In this document: positions 1 to 9,097 of the stretch, piece by piece
How positions within the stretch are numbered: position 1 is the first letter of the stretch
Layout: each line of letters opens with the position of its first letter
Assembly (NCBI RefSeq): GCF_000023025.1
Contig: NC_012997.1
Coordinates: 852,764 to 916,763 of the forward strand
Direction: 5' to 3'
From: Teredinibacter turnerae T7901
Lineage (GTDB): Bacteria; Pseudomonadota; Gammaproteobacteria; Pseudomonadales; Cellvibrionaceae
DNA: 64,000 nt
The notes under the pieces: generated by a model
Told to the model about the DNA's origin: nothing
The model's database searches: none
Seen by the model: only the letters and a program-made list of their open reading frames with translations
Made by a program: the position numbers and the translations under genes

Positions 1-722
1 GGAACGATATCGCCACGACCGAAAGCTATGGTTCACTGAATCAGGCGAATCCAAGCGGTACACGCAGTAACCCATTTTTGGACCCACGCATAGCTGATCA
101 GTTGGACCTTGCCTGGGAATGGTATTTCGCAGAACATTCTATGGTGTCGGCAACATACTTCTTTAAGAAAATTAAATCTTACCGCTCCTATGAAACTTTC
201 GTTGAGCCGCGTCTCAATGAAGAGACGGAAGAATTTGTCGATGTAGCATTCAAGAAGCCGTTTAACGGCGAAGGTGGCACAACCAACGGTCTGGAGCTGT
301 CCTACCAGCAGGACTTTGGCGGTTTTGGTACCGTTGTTAACTACACCTATACCGATGCAGGTAGCGATCAGGAACGCGATGACACGATTGCGGGTTCCGG
401 CTTAGTGGAAGGAACCTCCGAGCATATGTTGAACCTGACCGGTTACTACGAAAACGACAGCGTCAGTGCGCGCCTGATGTATAACTACCGCTCCGAGTGG
501 TACAAAGGCTTGCACTTTAACGGTGATGAATTGTGGAACGACACTTACGGCCAGTGGGATGCAAGCGTTAGCTACAACGTTACTGACTACATGACCTTGT
601 CGCTGGAAGCGGTCAACCTGCTTGACGAGGAGATCGTTGAATACAACACCGACAAAGCACGTGTTATGTCGCTTTACCAGAACGGTCGTCGCTTTGTTGC
701 CGGTATTCAGCTGAAGTTCTAA
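1..722 (+). CDS. TonB-dependent receptor, C-terminal part (5' end outside window)
   Basis: Reading frame is open from base 3 and ends at TAA 720-722. What is left (about 239 residues) is the last part of an outer-membrane beta barrel: alternating aromatic and polar strands, a TonB-receptor style stretch near the end (VNLLDEEIVEYN) and a C-terminal phenylalanine (GIQLKF), the usual outer-membrane insertion signal. Such receptors import large substrates with energy from TonB-ExbBD. It stands just upstream of GlcNAc kinase, hexosaminidase and GlcNAc permease genes on the same strand, so a chitooligosaccharide or GlcNAc ligand is inferred from context only. The plug domain and signal peptide lie outside the window. 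Confidence 0.85.
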   Translation, partial: NDIATTESYGSLNQANPSGTRSNPFLDPRIADQLDLAWEWYFAEHSMVSATYFFKKIKSYRSYETFVEPRLNEETEEFVDVAFKKPFNGEGGTTNGLELSYQQDFGGFGTVVNYTYTDAGSDQERDDTIAGSGLVEGTSEHMLNLTGYYENDSVSARLMYNYRSEWYKGLHFNGDELWNDTYGQWDASVSYNVTDYMTLSLEAVNLLDEEIVEYNTDKARVMSLYQNGRRFVAGIQLKF

Positions 723-732
723 GCGGCCATAA

Positions 733-794
733 CCACCTCAATTGCCGCGGTGAGGTGCGCCGCGGACTTTTCTCCCCGCCCGCAGGGCGGGGAG
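733..794. other. two stem-loops in the receptor-nagK gap
   Basis: CACCTCA (733-739) can pair with TGAGGTG (751-757). Next comes a perfect 10-bp GC-rich stem, CTCCCCGCCC (772-781) with GGGCGGGGAG (785-794), closing a 3-base loop. No T-run follows on either strand, so this is not a classic intrinsic terminator. It could slow transcription or protect the 3' end of the receptor mRNA while letting nagK be read at a lower level. Confidence 0.55.
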
Positions 795-856
795 CTCAAT
801 ACCACCTTCGCTGTTTTTGGGGTATGGCAAAACGATAATTTTTACGAGGTAGACTA

Positions 857-1756
857 ATGGAAAAATCACCTGTACCAGGAGATACCCTTTTTATGGGTGT
901 TGATGGTGGTGGTACCAAGTGCCGTGCCGTCTTGGTGGATGGCCAGAAGAACGTGATCGGTCAGGGAGAGGGCGGTGCGTGCAATGCTTATCAATCGTTT
1001 GATAAAGCAATCGACTCGATTTTAGTCGCTAGCGAAAAAGCTTTGATGGAAGCCGGATTGAAAGCCGGTGATCGCGATAAAGTCGTGGTGGGTATGGGCC
1101 TCGCTGGCGTTAATATTCCTGATGTTTACACCCGGGTGTGGAATTGGCAACACCCGTTCAAAGCCCGTTTTCTAATGACCGACCTCCACGCGGCGTGTGT
1201 CGCAGCCCATGGCGGTAGCGAAGGCGCAGTAATCGTGGCCGGTACCGGTTCATGTGGCTTTGCGCAGGCAGGGGACCGGGTTCTTAAATTGGGCGCACAC
1301 GGGTTTCCGTTCGGCGATAAAGGCAGCGGTGCTTGGATTGGCCTGCAGGCGTTGCAGGCGGTATTGCTGAATTTTGATGATTTAGGCAAACCCACCATGC
1401 TCACCGAGCTGATTGCATCCGAGTTAAAAGCCGATGGCCTCGATATTATTGAGCGCATGCACAACGCGCGCACCGGGGACTACGCGAGCCTGGCTCCAGC
1501 CGTATTCACTGCAGCGGAAGCGGGTGACTCGGTCGCAATCGCTATTTTGCGTGAAGGCGCTGATTATTTAAGTGATCTGGCAGATCGGTTGTGGAGCATC
1601 AATCCGCCGCGCATGTCCATGTTGGGCGGAATTTCTCACAAAATGAAAGACTGGATGCGCAAAGATATTATTGAACGCATGTCTCCTGCTTTGCAGCAAC
1701 CGGAACACGGCGCTTTGTTTTATGCCATGCAAGAATATACGCAGTCAATCGCGTAA
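857..1756 (+). CDS. nagK: N-acetylglucosamine kinase, BadF/BadG/BcrA/BcrD family
   Basis: A 299-residue ASKHA-fold kinase. The N-terminal phosphate-1 loop is MGVDGGGTKCRA (about residues 13-24) and the second phosphate loop is VIVAGTGSCG; a glycine-rich KGSGAWIG stretch follows. The family phosphorylates GlcNAc or glucosamine in the cytoplasm; in Shewanella a BadF-type kinase is the GlcNAc kinase of the Nag pathway. Start ATG 857 has AGGT about 7 bases upstream, and the gene ends 9 bases before the hexosaminidase, so they are co-transcribed. Together with nagP, nagA and nagB-II it forms a full route: import, phosphorylation to GlcNAc-6-P, deacetylation, deamination. A glucosamine-preferring kinase is the main alternative. 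Confidence 0.85.
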   Translation: MEKSPVPGDTLFMGVDGGGTKCRAVLVDGQKNVIGQGEGGACNAYQSFDKAIDSILVASEKALMEAGLKAGDRDKVVVGMGLAGVNIPDVYTRVWNWQHPFKARFLMTDLHAACVAAHGGSEGAVIVAGTGSCGFAQAGDRVLKLGAHGFPFGDKGSGAWIGLQALQAVLLNFDDLGKPTMLTELIASELKADGLDIIERMHNARTGDYASLAPAVFTAAEAGDSVAIAILREGADYLSDLADRLWSINPPRMSMLGGISHKMKDWMRKDIIERMSPALQQPEHGALFYAMQEYTQSIA

Positions 1757-1765
1757 GGGAACACC

Positions 1766-4138
1766 ATGTTCAAATCAAAAAAAATTGTAGCAGCCATTGC
1801 TTGTCTGCTTATTGCGGGCAACGCCGTTGCAGCGCGGATTTCCAGCTCCTCCTTAGATAGTGTTCCATCACTCTCTGTTGTGCCCAAGCCAGTCAGTCTG
1901 ACGCCTGGCGACGGGCATTTTTTATTTTCGCCAACCACCACAATTACTGTTAACGACGAGCGTTTAAAGCCCGTTGCTGAATTGTTTGCAGACTTTTTTG
2001 TCAAGCCGAGTGGTATCGATTTGCCGGTAAGCCTTGGTGATGCCAGTGCCCCGATACAGATTATACTGGTACCAGCGGCGCAGTTTGGCAGCGATAAATC
2101 CGAAGCCTACCGCCTTCAGGTGACTGCTGATCGAGTGCATATTGTTGCGCCCAGCGAGAAGGGTGCGTTTTACGCATTGCAGACGCTACGCCAGTTGTTG
2201 CCACCGCAGGTGGAATCCACAACGCCTGTTAACTATGTGCGCTGGGACGTACCCGCCGTTACGGTCGAAGATGAACCGCGTTTTCCCTATCGGGGTATGC
2301 ATCTGGATGTTGCGCGCAGTTTTATGCCCGCCGGGTTTGTAAAACGCTATATCGATTTGCTGGCGTTTCACAAGTTAAATTACTTCCATTGGCACCTGAC
2401 CGACGATCAGGGCTGGCGTATTCCTATCGACGCCTATCCGCTGCTGACTGAAAAGTCTGCCTGGCGCGACAAAACCGTAGTGGGGCACACCTTAGACCGC
2501 AATACTGAATACGATAATAACCCCACCGGCGGCTTTTATACGAAGGCGGAAATACGCGATATTGTCGCCTACGCCGCGCAGCGCCAGATTACCGTGATTC
2601 CTGAAATCGATATTCCTGGCCACGGGTCCACTATTATTGCAGCCTACCCTGAATTCGGGTGCGAGCAACAGGCGGCAGCAGCAGACACGTTTGTGCAGCC
2701 TAATTTCGGAATTTTTCCCGCAGTCCTGTGCCCTACAGAAAAAACGTTTCAGATGCTCGATACGGTGTTCACCGAGGTGGCAGCGCTGTTTCCAGGTAAA
2801 TACATTCATGTGGGTGGCGACGAGGTCTTAAAAACCCAGTGGGAACAAAGTTCGTTCGCTAACGCGTTAATGAAAGACAAGGGATTGAAAAATTATCACG
2901 AACTACAAAGCTATTTTGTCGCTCGGGTTGGGGAAACTCTGGCGCGCTTGAATCGTAAAATGATTGGCTGGAACGAAATTCTCGACGGTGGCGTTGCTGA
3001 TGATGCAACCATCATGTCCTGGCAGGGAATTAAAGGTGGCATCGCCGCTGCCAATCTAGGTCACGATGCGATCATGACACCTTTCGGGTACACCTACTTT
3101 GACTTTTTTCAGTCTGATTCCGTCGATGAGCCGATGGCGATTCACGGTATGACGACACTTGCCAAAGCGTATTCCTACGACCCAATGCCGGAAGAACTTG
3201 CGGGTACCGATAAAGCCCATCATATTCTTGGCGCACAGGGTCAGCTTTGGACTGAATACCAAACTCAACCGCGCAAAGTGGAGTACATGGTACTGCCGCG
3301 TATGAGTGCGCTGGCAGAAGTGACATGGACCGCGCAGGGTAATAAGGATTGGGCGGATTACGCCGCGCGCCTGCCGGATCTGTTTGCGCGCTATGACGCA
3401 ATGGGCGTTGTCGCCTCGCGCTCTGTCTATACCCCAACGATTAATGCCGAGCGGCTTGGTCGTGGCGAAAAAGCAAATTACCGTATAACACTCAACGCGG
3501 AAACGGCGCGCACAACCATTCGATATACCACAGATGGTTCGCAGCCGAATCAGCAGTCTTCGATCTACAAAAAGCCGTTTAAAGTAAACGGTGGTACTGT
3601 GTTGCGTGCACGTGCGCAGGATAACGTGAGCGGGGAGTTTTATCCGGAGAGTCGCTTGCGTTTGCTTTCGCACAAGGCCGTTGGCGCTGAGGTCGAGATA
3701 CTGACTGAATTTAACGCAAGTGATGATCCTTCCCCTGCAGAACAACTCACCGACGGCATCAGTCACCAGGATCAAATATATCAACCGTCAGACTGGGTTA
3801 TTTTTTACGGAGACAGTGCAGATATGGTAGTGGATCTGGGTGAACCAACCTCGGTGCAGTCAGTTTCTTTCACGTTTGATGCCGGAAAGCACCGCCAGCT
3901 GTACCCGCCATCGTCGGTTGAAATCTTTGTGTCCAGTGATAACAGTCAATGGAACAGTATCGCAACACTGCAGGAGTCTCACTTGTTGGACGCACGGGAC
4001 AAAGTCCGGGTCGAATTTCCAGCCGAAAATGCGCGCTATGTAAAAATTGTTGCTGGCAACAGGTTTACCTATAAAAGCAATGAAACCGGCGAGCACCGCA
4101 AAGTACCCTTGCATATCGACGAATTGGTAATCGAATAA
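1766..4138 (+). CDS. GH20 beta-N-acetylhexosaminidase, exported
   Basis: A 790-residue secreted enzyme. Residues 1-23 are a signal peptide (basic MFKSKK, hydrophobic core, cleavage near AVA-A). An N-terminal GH20b-like domain (about 35-165) precedes the TIM-barrel catalytic domain (about 170-535). The catalytic pair Asp352-Glu353 is in IHVGGDEV, and FHWHLTDDQGWR (about 207-218) is a typical substrate-binding motif. The C-terminus has a chitobiase-like beta domain (about 555-640; IRYTTDGSQP) and a discoidin-like domain (about 650-790; VDLGEPTSVQSVSFTFD). It releases terminal GlcNAc from chitooligosaccharides in the periplasm or outside. It is followed after 39 bases by the GlcNAc permease. The start has AAGGGA upstream. 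Confidence 0.93.
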   Translation: MFKSKKIVAAIACLLIAGNAVAARISSSSLDSVPSLSVVPKPVSLTPGDGHFLFSPTTTITVNDERLKPVAELFADFFVKPSGIDLPVSLGDASAPIQIILVPAAQFGSDKSEAYRLQVTADRVHIVAPSEKGAFYALQTLRQLLPPQVESTTPVNYVRWDVPAVTVEDEPRFPYRGMHLDVARSFMPAGFVKRYIDLLAFHKLNYFHWHLTDDQGWRIPIDAYPLLTEKSAWRDKTVVGHTLDRNTEYDNNPTGGFYTKAEIRDIVAYAAQRQITVIPEIDIPGHGSTIIAAYPEFGCEQQAAAADTFVQPNFGIFPAVLCPTEKTFQMLDTVFTEVAALFPGKYIHVGGDEVLKTQWEQSSFANALMKDKGLKNYHELQSYFVARVGETLARLNRKMIGWNEILDGGVADDATIMSWQGIKGGIAAANLGHDAIMTPFGYTYFDFFQSDSVDEPMAIHGMTTLAKAYSYDPMPEELAGTDKAHHILGAQGQLWTEYQTQPRKVEYMVLPRMSALAEVTWTAQGNKDWADYAARLPDLFARYDAMGVVASRSVYTPTINAERLGRGEKANYRITLNAETARTTIRYTTDGSQPNQQSSIYKKPFKVNGGTVLRARAQDNVSGEFYPESRLRLLSHKAVGAEVEILTEFNASDDPSPAEQLTDGISHQDQIYQPSDWVIFYGDSADMVVDLGEPTSVQSVSFTFDAGKHRQLYPPSSVEIFVSSDNSQWNSIATLQESHLLDARDKVRVEFPAENARYVKIVAGNRFTYKSNETGEHRKVPLHIDELVIE

Positions 4139-4177
4139 ATAGCGTTTTAATTTCAGCAAAAAATCAGGTAAATAATT

Positions 4178-5500
4178 ATGCTGGTCGCAGAAACAACAAC
4201 ACAATCCACTGCCCGCTCTACATTGCTACCCATGGTTATCATCGGTATCTTGTTTTTTATTTTTGGTTTCGTCACCTGGTTGAACGGATCGTTGATTCCG
4301 TTTCTGCGTATCGTTTGTGAGCTCAATGAGTTTCAGGCGTTATTTGTTACCTTTGCGTTTTATATTGCTTATACCTGCCTTGCGATTCCCGCCGCCCAGG
4401 TGTTGAAAATCAGTGGCTATAAAAACGGAATGGTTATCGGCCTCCTGATTATGGCGGTGGGCGCTTTGGTGTTTATCCCTGCGGCTAAAGCCCAAAATTA
4501 CGGCATATTCCTGGCCGCATTATTTTTGCTCGGCAGTGGCCTGACGCTCCTGCAAACCGCTGCGAACCCCTATATTGTGTGCATTGGCCCGCGTGAGAGC
4601 GCCGCTATGCGTATCAGTATTATGGGGCTGGTAAACAAAGGTGCTGGGGTCGTTGTGCCGCTGGCGTTTACCTCGTTAATGTTGCACGGCATTGACCAGT
4701 TTACCCCGGAAGTACTGCAAAGCCTCGACGAGGCCGCACGTCAACAACAATTGGCTGAGCTTGCCTCCCGCCTGGTGGTGCCTTATGTGTGTATGGCCGT
4801 CGTATTAATTGGATTGTCGGGCTTTGTTAAGTTTTCCTCCTTGTCGGAACCGGTACTCGATGATGCGCCGGAGGAGGAAACGGTGGCAAACCGTTGGGGA
4901 ATTTTGCAGCATCCGCAAATTATTCTAGGAGCAATCGCGCTGTTCTTTTATGTTGGGGTAGAAGTGATCGCAGGCGATACGATTGGGCTCTACGGACAGG
5001 GTTTGGGCGTTAGTCATTATGGCTCGCTCACATCCTACACCATGAGCTTTATGGTGATTGGGTACCTGATGGGCGTCGCATTTATTCCGAATAAACTCAG
5101 TCAGGAAAAAGCGTTGTTAGCTTCTGCATTATTAGGCATTGTGTTTGTGTTGGGCGTTATGTTCGCGTCCAATGAGAGCACCTTGATTGCCGACGTATTA
5201 TTCGGCTGGGCTGGGATTCCGGTGGTTCCGAATACCGTAATGTTTCTCGCGATGCTCGGCTTTGCCAACGCATTGGTATGGCCTGCGATCTGGCCCTTGG
5301 CACTGCAGGATCTGGGTAAATATACGGCGACTGGCTCGGCGTTGTTGATTATGGGAATTGCCGGTGGCGCACTCCTGCCTTTGGCCTATGGGCATTTTGC
5401 TTCGGGTGGCAATTCGCAGACGGCGTATTGGATTATGATTCCGTGCTATGCCTTCATCTTGTTTTACGCCTTAAAAGGCCATAAGTTGCGTCGCTGGTAA
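4178..5500 (+). CDS. nagP: N-acetylglucosamine MFS permease (NagP, glucose/galactose FucP-like family)
   Basis: A 440-residue inner-membrane protein with about 12 hydrophobic helices. The N-terminal motif FFIFGFVTWLNGSLIPFLR and LLQTAANPYIVCIGPRESAAMRIS are marks of the FucP/GluP/NagP branch of the major facilitator family. NagP proteins import GlcNAc by proton symport in Shewanella and relatives that lack the GlcNAc PTS. Its stop codon overlaps the start of nagX (TAATG). Downstream of a hexosaminidase and next to a GlcNAc kinase, GlcNAc is the likely substrate; glucose cannot be excluded from sequence alone. Confidence 0.88.
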   Translation: MLVAETTTQSTARSTLLPMVIIGILFFIFGFVTWLNGSLIPFLRIVCELNEFQALFVTFAFYIAYTCLAIPAAQVLKISGYKNGMVIGLLIMAVGALVFIPAAKAQNYGIFLAALFLLGSGLTLLQTAANPYIVCIGPRESAAMRISIMGLVNKGAGVVVPLAFTSLMLHGIDQFTPEVLQSLDEAARQQQLAELASRLVVPYVCMAVVLIGLSGFVKFSSLSEPVLDDAPEEETVANRWGILQHPQIILGAIALFFYVGVEVIAGDTIGLYGQGLGVSHYGSLTSYTMSFMVIGYLMGVAFIPNKLSQEKALLASALLGIVFVLGVMFASNESTLIADVLFGWAGIPVVPNTVMFLAMLGFANALVWPAIWPLALQDLGKYTATGSALLIMGIAGGALLPLAYGHFASGGNSQTAYWIMIPCYAFILFYALKGHKLRRW

Positions 5501-6564
5501 TGAACGAACGATCTCTTGCGCTGGATGCGCTGAGGGGTATTACTCTTGCGATGATGATCTTGGTCAACACACCGGGGTCATGGTCTCACGTTTACCCACC
5601 GCTGTTACACGCAAACTGGCACGGCGTTACGCCAACGGATTTTGTCTTTCCGTTTTTTTTATTTATCGTCGGCTGCGCGCTGTTTTTTTCCAATCGAAAA
5701 AATCATCAACTCGATATCTACACCCACGCGCTGAAAATTTTTCGGCGCACGGTGCTGTTGTTGCTCGCGGGTTTGGGGTTGCACGCGTATTTATACTCCG
5801 GCACGTTTGCTGAATTTCGGTTGCCCGGCGTGTTGCAGCGTATCGCGCTAGCCTATGGTGCTGCGGCGTTTATCGTCTGGCTGCCGGTGCGCGCTCGCAT
5901 TGGCTCAAGCCTGATTTTGCTGTTGCTTTACATTGGCATATTTGCCCTGGCTTCTGGCGGGTATACATTGGTTGCCAACCCGGTTCGCCATCTGGATCTG
6001 TGGGTATTGGGTGCGGGGCATTTATGGCAGGGTAAAGGCATTGCTTTTGACCCCGAAGGGTTGCTCAGTACGCTTCCGGCTATTGTAACGGTGCTGTCGG
6101 GTTATGAAGCTACGCGCATTATTGTTGAGCGCACAACGCAACAGAAAGTGCTGGTGATTATTGCCGCGTTAGCAATCGGTATGGCGCTGCTGTTACACCC
6201 CTGGGTGCCAATTAATAAATACTTATGGACAAGCAGCTATGTGTTGCTTACCTCCGGTGTGGCGGTTCTGGTTTTGGTCGCCTTGATGCAACTGGAGAGC
6301 TTTCGCCCGGTGCGCCCGGCTTATCGGGCCTTTGCTGTCTACGGTGAAAACCCACTGCTGATCTATATTCTTGCGGGTTTATGGGTTAAGTCGCTATTGG
6401 CATTTTCCGTGGGTAACAGCAATTTATATGCAGCTTTCTACCATTTGCTAAGCCTTTATTTTTCAGACATTAACGCGTCGCTGGTATTCGCAATATTTCA
6501 CGTGGTGCTGTTCTGGTTAATTGCCTTGTGGTTACACAACAGGGGTATTTTGGTTCGCTTGTAG
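5500..6564 (+). CDS. nagX: NagX-type membrane protein (DUF5009/HGSNAT-like acyltransferase family)
   Basis: A 354-residue protein with about ten predicted membrane spans. It opens with RSLALDALRGITLAMMILVNTPGSW, and HANWHGVTPTDFVFPFFLFIVG is the conserved first-loop block of the family that includes human heparan-alpha-glucosaminide N-acetyltransferase. Bacterial members placed in GlcNAc operons are called NagX; their biochemical role is not settled, with transmembrane acetylation of a glucosamine terminus one idea. The ATG overlaps the last base of nagP (translational coupling). It is the last + gene of the cluster and faces nagA. Confidence 0.8.
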   Translation: MNERSLALDALRGITLAMMILVNTPGSWSHVYPPLLHANWHGVTPTDFVFPFFLFIVGCALFFSNRKNHQLDIYTHALKIFRRTVLLLLAGLGLHAYLYSGTFAEFRLPGVLQRIALAYGAAAFIVWLPVRARIGSSLILLLLYIGIFALASGGYTLVANPVRHLDLWVLGAGHLWQGKGIAFDPEGLLSTLPAIVTVLSGYEATRIIVERTTQQKVLVIIAALAIGMALLLHPWVPINKYLWTSSYVLLTSGVAVLVLVALMQLESFRPVRPAYRAFAVYGENPLLIYILAGLWVKSLLAFSVGNSNLYAAFYHLLSLYFSDINASLVFAIFHVVLFWLIALWLHNRGILVRL

Positions 6565-6581
6565 ACGATGCGCTCAAATGA

Positions 6582-6615
6582 CCTGCTTGCGGCGTGTGGC
6601 GGGCACGCAAGCAGG
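6582..6615. terminator. hairpin between convergent nagX and nagA
   Basis: CCTGCTTGCG (6582-6591) and CGCAAGCAGG (6606-6615) form a perfect 10-bp stem with a 14-base loop, 18 bases after nagX. It has no T-run on either strand, so it may be a weak bidirectional terminator or an mRNA end protector. Confidence 0.45.
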
Positions 6616-6722
6616 CGAGAGTATGTGAGGGTAAGTAGATGCGGGGCAAGTACGTGTGGAGTAATGATGCAGTACGTAGCCGGGGGAGTAAATATGCCAG
6701 GAATATAAAAACTGCGAACCGG

Positions 6723-7868
6723 TTATTGTGTGTACCTTACACCTTGCTGCCAAACTTCCTGTAATTGATCGCGCTCGTTGAGTACCACAAAATCGGCGGA
6801 TTTTCCGCACGAAATCGCGCCGTACGTCTTTTCCAAACCCAACATTTCTGCAGGATATTGCGAGGCCATGCGTCCGGCTTCCGGCCACGAGCAGCGCAGT
6901 TTGTCCACGGTATTACTTACCGCGCTGAACATATCCAAATCTGAACCCGCCAGGGTGCCGGTTGCGGTGGCACAACGTCCACCTTCGGCGGTGATTGTTT
7001 CGCCATTTAATTGAAACCTTTTGTTCTCTGCTCCGACGGAGGGCATTGCATCGGTGACCAATATCATCTTGCCTTTGGCTTTTGCATTTAACGCATTTCG
7101 CAGTGTTGCCGGGTGAACATGAAATCCATCGACAATAATGCCACACCAACTACCGGTGTCTTCCAGCGCAGCGCCGACAACACCAGGTTCGCGACTGGAC
7201 ATGGGCGTCATGGCATTGAACAAATGCGTAAAAGAGGTAACGCCGTTGTCGAGCGCCAAACGGGTTTGTCCATAGGTTGCAGCCGTATGGCCTGCTGCGA
7301 CGATTACGCCATGCGTTCGCAACTTCTTAATAATGTCCGGTGTCGTGGTTTCTGGAGCCAGGGTCACCAGGGTTACACCGTGCTGCAACGAACAGAGCAG
7401 ATTTAGCGCATTGTTGTCGATAAGGCGAAATTTATCCGGATTGTGCACACCTTTGCGTTCGCTGTTTAAAAAAGGGCCTTCCAGGTGGATACCAAGGATA
7501 CCCGGAAGGCCGCTGGCAAAAGCTTTGTCGACGGCGGCAATGGCCCGCTCCATCACCGCCAGGTCGTCGCTGATCAGAGTCGGCAATAATCCGGTAGTGC
7601 CAAAGGCTCGATGGGCTTCGCTTATGGTTCTCAATCCTGCGAGCGAAGGTTCATCGTTAAATAAAACGCCGCCGCCGCCATTAACTTGTGTATCGATAAA
7701 TCCTGGAAGTAACCGTGCGCCGTTTAAGTCCACGGCACCTTGCTCAATAACCGGCGTAGGGGAAAAATCCAGCGCAGTTATTTTGCCGCCCCCAATCGTA
7801 AGGCTGGCATTGTGCAGCCAGCCATTGTCGGTTGCCGGGAGGGTTGCGTTGATAATCCGTGTTGCCAT
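6723..7868 (-). CDS. nagA: N-acetylglucosamine-6-phosphate deacetylase
   Basis: A 381-residue amidohydrolase that removes acetate from GlcNAc-6-phosphate in the cytoplasm. Family marks in order: GFIDTQVNGGGGVLFND after strand one, the metal/substrate block GIHLEGPFLNSERKG, VVAAGHTAATYGQ, FTHLFNAMTPMSSREPG, and the catalytic aspartate in ILVTDAMPS. Length matches NagA (about 380). Its ATG (7866-7868) overlaps the nagB-II stop codon, so the two are translationally coupled and share the promoter in front of nagB-II, with the NagR palindrome there. Confidence 0.95.
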   Translation of the reverse strand: MATRIINATLPATDNGWLHNASLTIGGGKITALDFSPTPVIEQGAVDLNGARLLPGFIDTQVNGGGGVLFNDEPSLAGLRTISEAHRAFGTTGLLPTLISDDLAVMERAIAAVDKAFASGLPGILGIHLEGPFLNSERKGVHNPDKFRLIDNNALNLLCSLQHGVTLVTLAPETTTPDIIKKLRTHGVIVAAGHTAATYGQTRLALDNGVTSFTHLFNAMTPMSSREPGVVGAALEDTGSWCGIIVDGFHVHPATLRNALNAKAKGKMILVTDAMPSVGAENKRFQLNGETITAEGGRCATATGTLAGSDLDMFSAVSNTVDKLRCSWPEAGRMASQYPAEMLGLEKTYGAISCGKSADFVVLNERDQLQEVWQQGVRYTQ

Positions 7869-8935
7869 TAGAGCGTCTCTGTCACTTTATTCAGGTGAGG
7901 CGGTGTATCTGGATTGTAGCCTCGCGCAACGGATAGCGCGTTGGCTAACCGGTAAAAGCTCTGCACTTGAAGAATGGGTGCTGTTGCAGCATGTGCACCC
8001 TCCACCACAGGCAATGCCTGGCCCGCTGGCGCATTTTCAGCGGCATAGAGGACGCGCGCATCGCGTGCGACGAAGTCGCTTACCAGAGCGTCTGTTCCCG
8101 AACGGGTTTCATCCTGCTGTGCAAAAACCAGTACCGGAAAACCTGCGTTAACTATTGCCATAGGGCCGTGTTTGACTTCAGCGGCGCTGAAGGCTTCCGC
8201 GTGCAAACCGCAGGTTTCTTTAAACTTCAACGCGGCTTCCTGGGCGACTCCAAAACCGTAGCCGCGCCCGATGACGAACAGGTTACGCGCCTCACGCAAG
8301 GCGTCGACACCGGCTGCAGTCCAATCGTTGGCCCATGCGCGGGCCAGTTGTGCGGGCAGTTGATCGCGCGCGTTCAGGAGTTCGGTGTCGTTGGTGTAGG
8401 TGGCAATCAGGTTCAAAATGCCCGCCAGCGTGGCGATATACGACTTGGTAGCCGCGACGCTTTTCTCGGCGCCCGCATGCAGTGGCAGTACGATGTCCGC
8501 CATCGCTGCCAGGGGAGAATCCTCAACATTGACCAGCGCCACAGTCAGGGCACCGCTTTGCTTGGCGGTTTCAACGCCAGCCAGCAGATCCGGGCTTTTG
8601 CCCGACTGGGATATCGCCAGATACAGGGTTTGCTCGAGGTTTTGTTTCGCGTGGTATACAGAGCTGACAGATGGCGCCGCAGAAGAGGTGAGCAGGCTAA
8701 GACGGGTTTCAGCCAGGTATTTGGCGTAGGTTGCTGCATGGTCGGAGCTGCCGCGAGCCATAGTCACCAGAGCGCGGGGGGCGAACGCGTGGATCTGCTC
8801 AACTGCCGCGATAATTTTTTCGCGATTAGCCTCGAACTGCTGCTCAACTACTGCGCTGGCGGCGGCCGCTTCCTGGAACATCAGGGTCGACTCAGCGGCG
8901 ATGGGCGCGCCTGATACTTCTTCTGCTTTACTCAT
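7868..8935 (-). CDS. nagB: glucosamine-6-phosphate deaminase, NagB-II (GlmS-like SIS type)
   Basis: Two SIS domains with no glutaminase part (355 residues), as in the isomerase half of GlmS. Visible motifs are ARGSSDHAATYAKYLAE (sugar-phosphate site of domain 1), AISQSGKSPDLL, a second site near FVIGRGYGFGVAQEAALKFKE, and the conserved C-terminus NKVTETL. In Shewanella this non-orthologous deaminase converts GlcN-6-P to fructose-6-P plus ammonia. I chose ATG 8935 over an ATG at 8956 because AGAGG lies about 7 bases upstream of it and homologous proteins start near here. The TAA overlaps the nagA ATG. Confidence 0.9.
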   Translation of the reverse strand: MSKAEEVSGAPIAAESTLMFQEAAAASAVVEQQFEANREKIIAAVEQIHAFAPRALVTMARGSSDHAATYAKYLAETRLSLLTSSAAPSVSSVYHAKQNLEQTLYLAISQSGKSPDLLAGVETAKQSGALTVALVNVEDSPLAAMADIVLPLHAGAEKSVAATKSYIATLAGILNLIATYTNDTELLNARDQLPAQLARAWANDWTAAGVDALREARNLFVIGRGYGFGVAQEAALKFKETCGLHAEAFSAAEVKHGPMAIVNAGFPVLVFAQQDETRSGTDALVSDFVARDARVLYAAENAPAGQALPVVEGAHAATAPILQVQSFYRLANALSVARGYNPDTPPHLNKVTETL

Positions 8936-8976
8936 GGGGGCCTCTTTCTCATGCATTCAGGCATGGAGTTTGAGTG

Positions 8977-8994
8977 AATGACAACGTTGTCATT
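8977..8994. promoter_or_regulatory. likely NagR operator (perfect 18-bp palindrome)
   Basis: AATGACAACGTTGTCATT is a perfect inverted repeat with the central CG typical of LacI-family operators. It lies 42 bases upstream of the nagB-II start and downstream of the nagR gene. From memory it matches the NagR motif described for xanthomonads and other gammaproteobacteria; I could not check that. Repression of nagB-II/nagA relieved by a GlcNAc metabolite is the expected behaviour. Confidence 0.8.
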
Positions 8995-9097
8995 ATCCGT
9001 TAGAACGTCTCTGCTGTAAATAGTCGACTGGATTGATCGGCCTTTTAGCGGTGACTACTGTGGGAGTGCCTGCAACAAACGATCTCGCCGCCTGGCG

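Noticed and set aside
7333-8914. Long plus-strand frames opposite nagA and nagB-II
   Set aside because: Antisense shadows of strongly conserved genes with no ribosome site.
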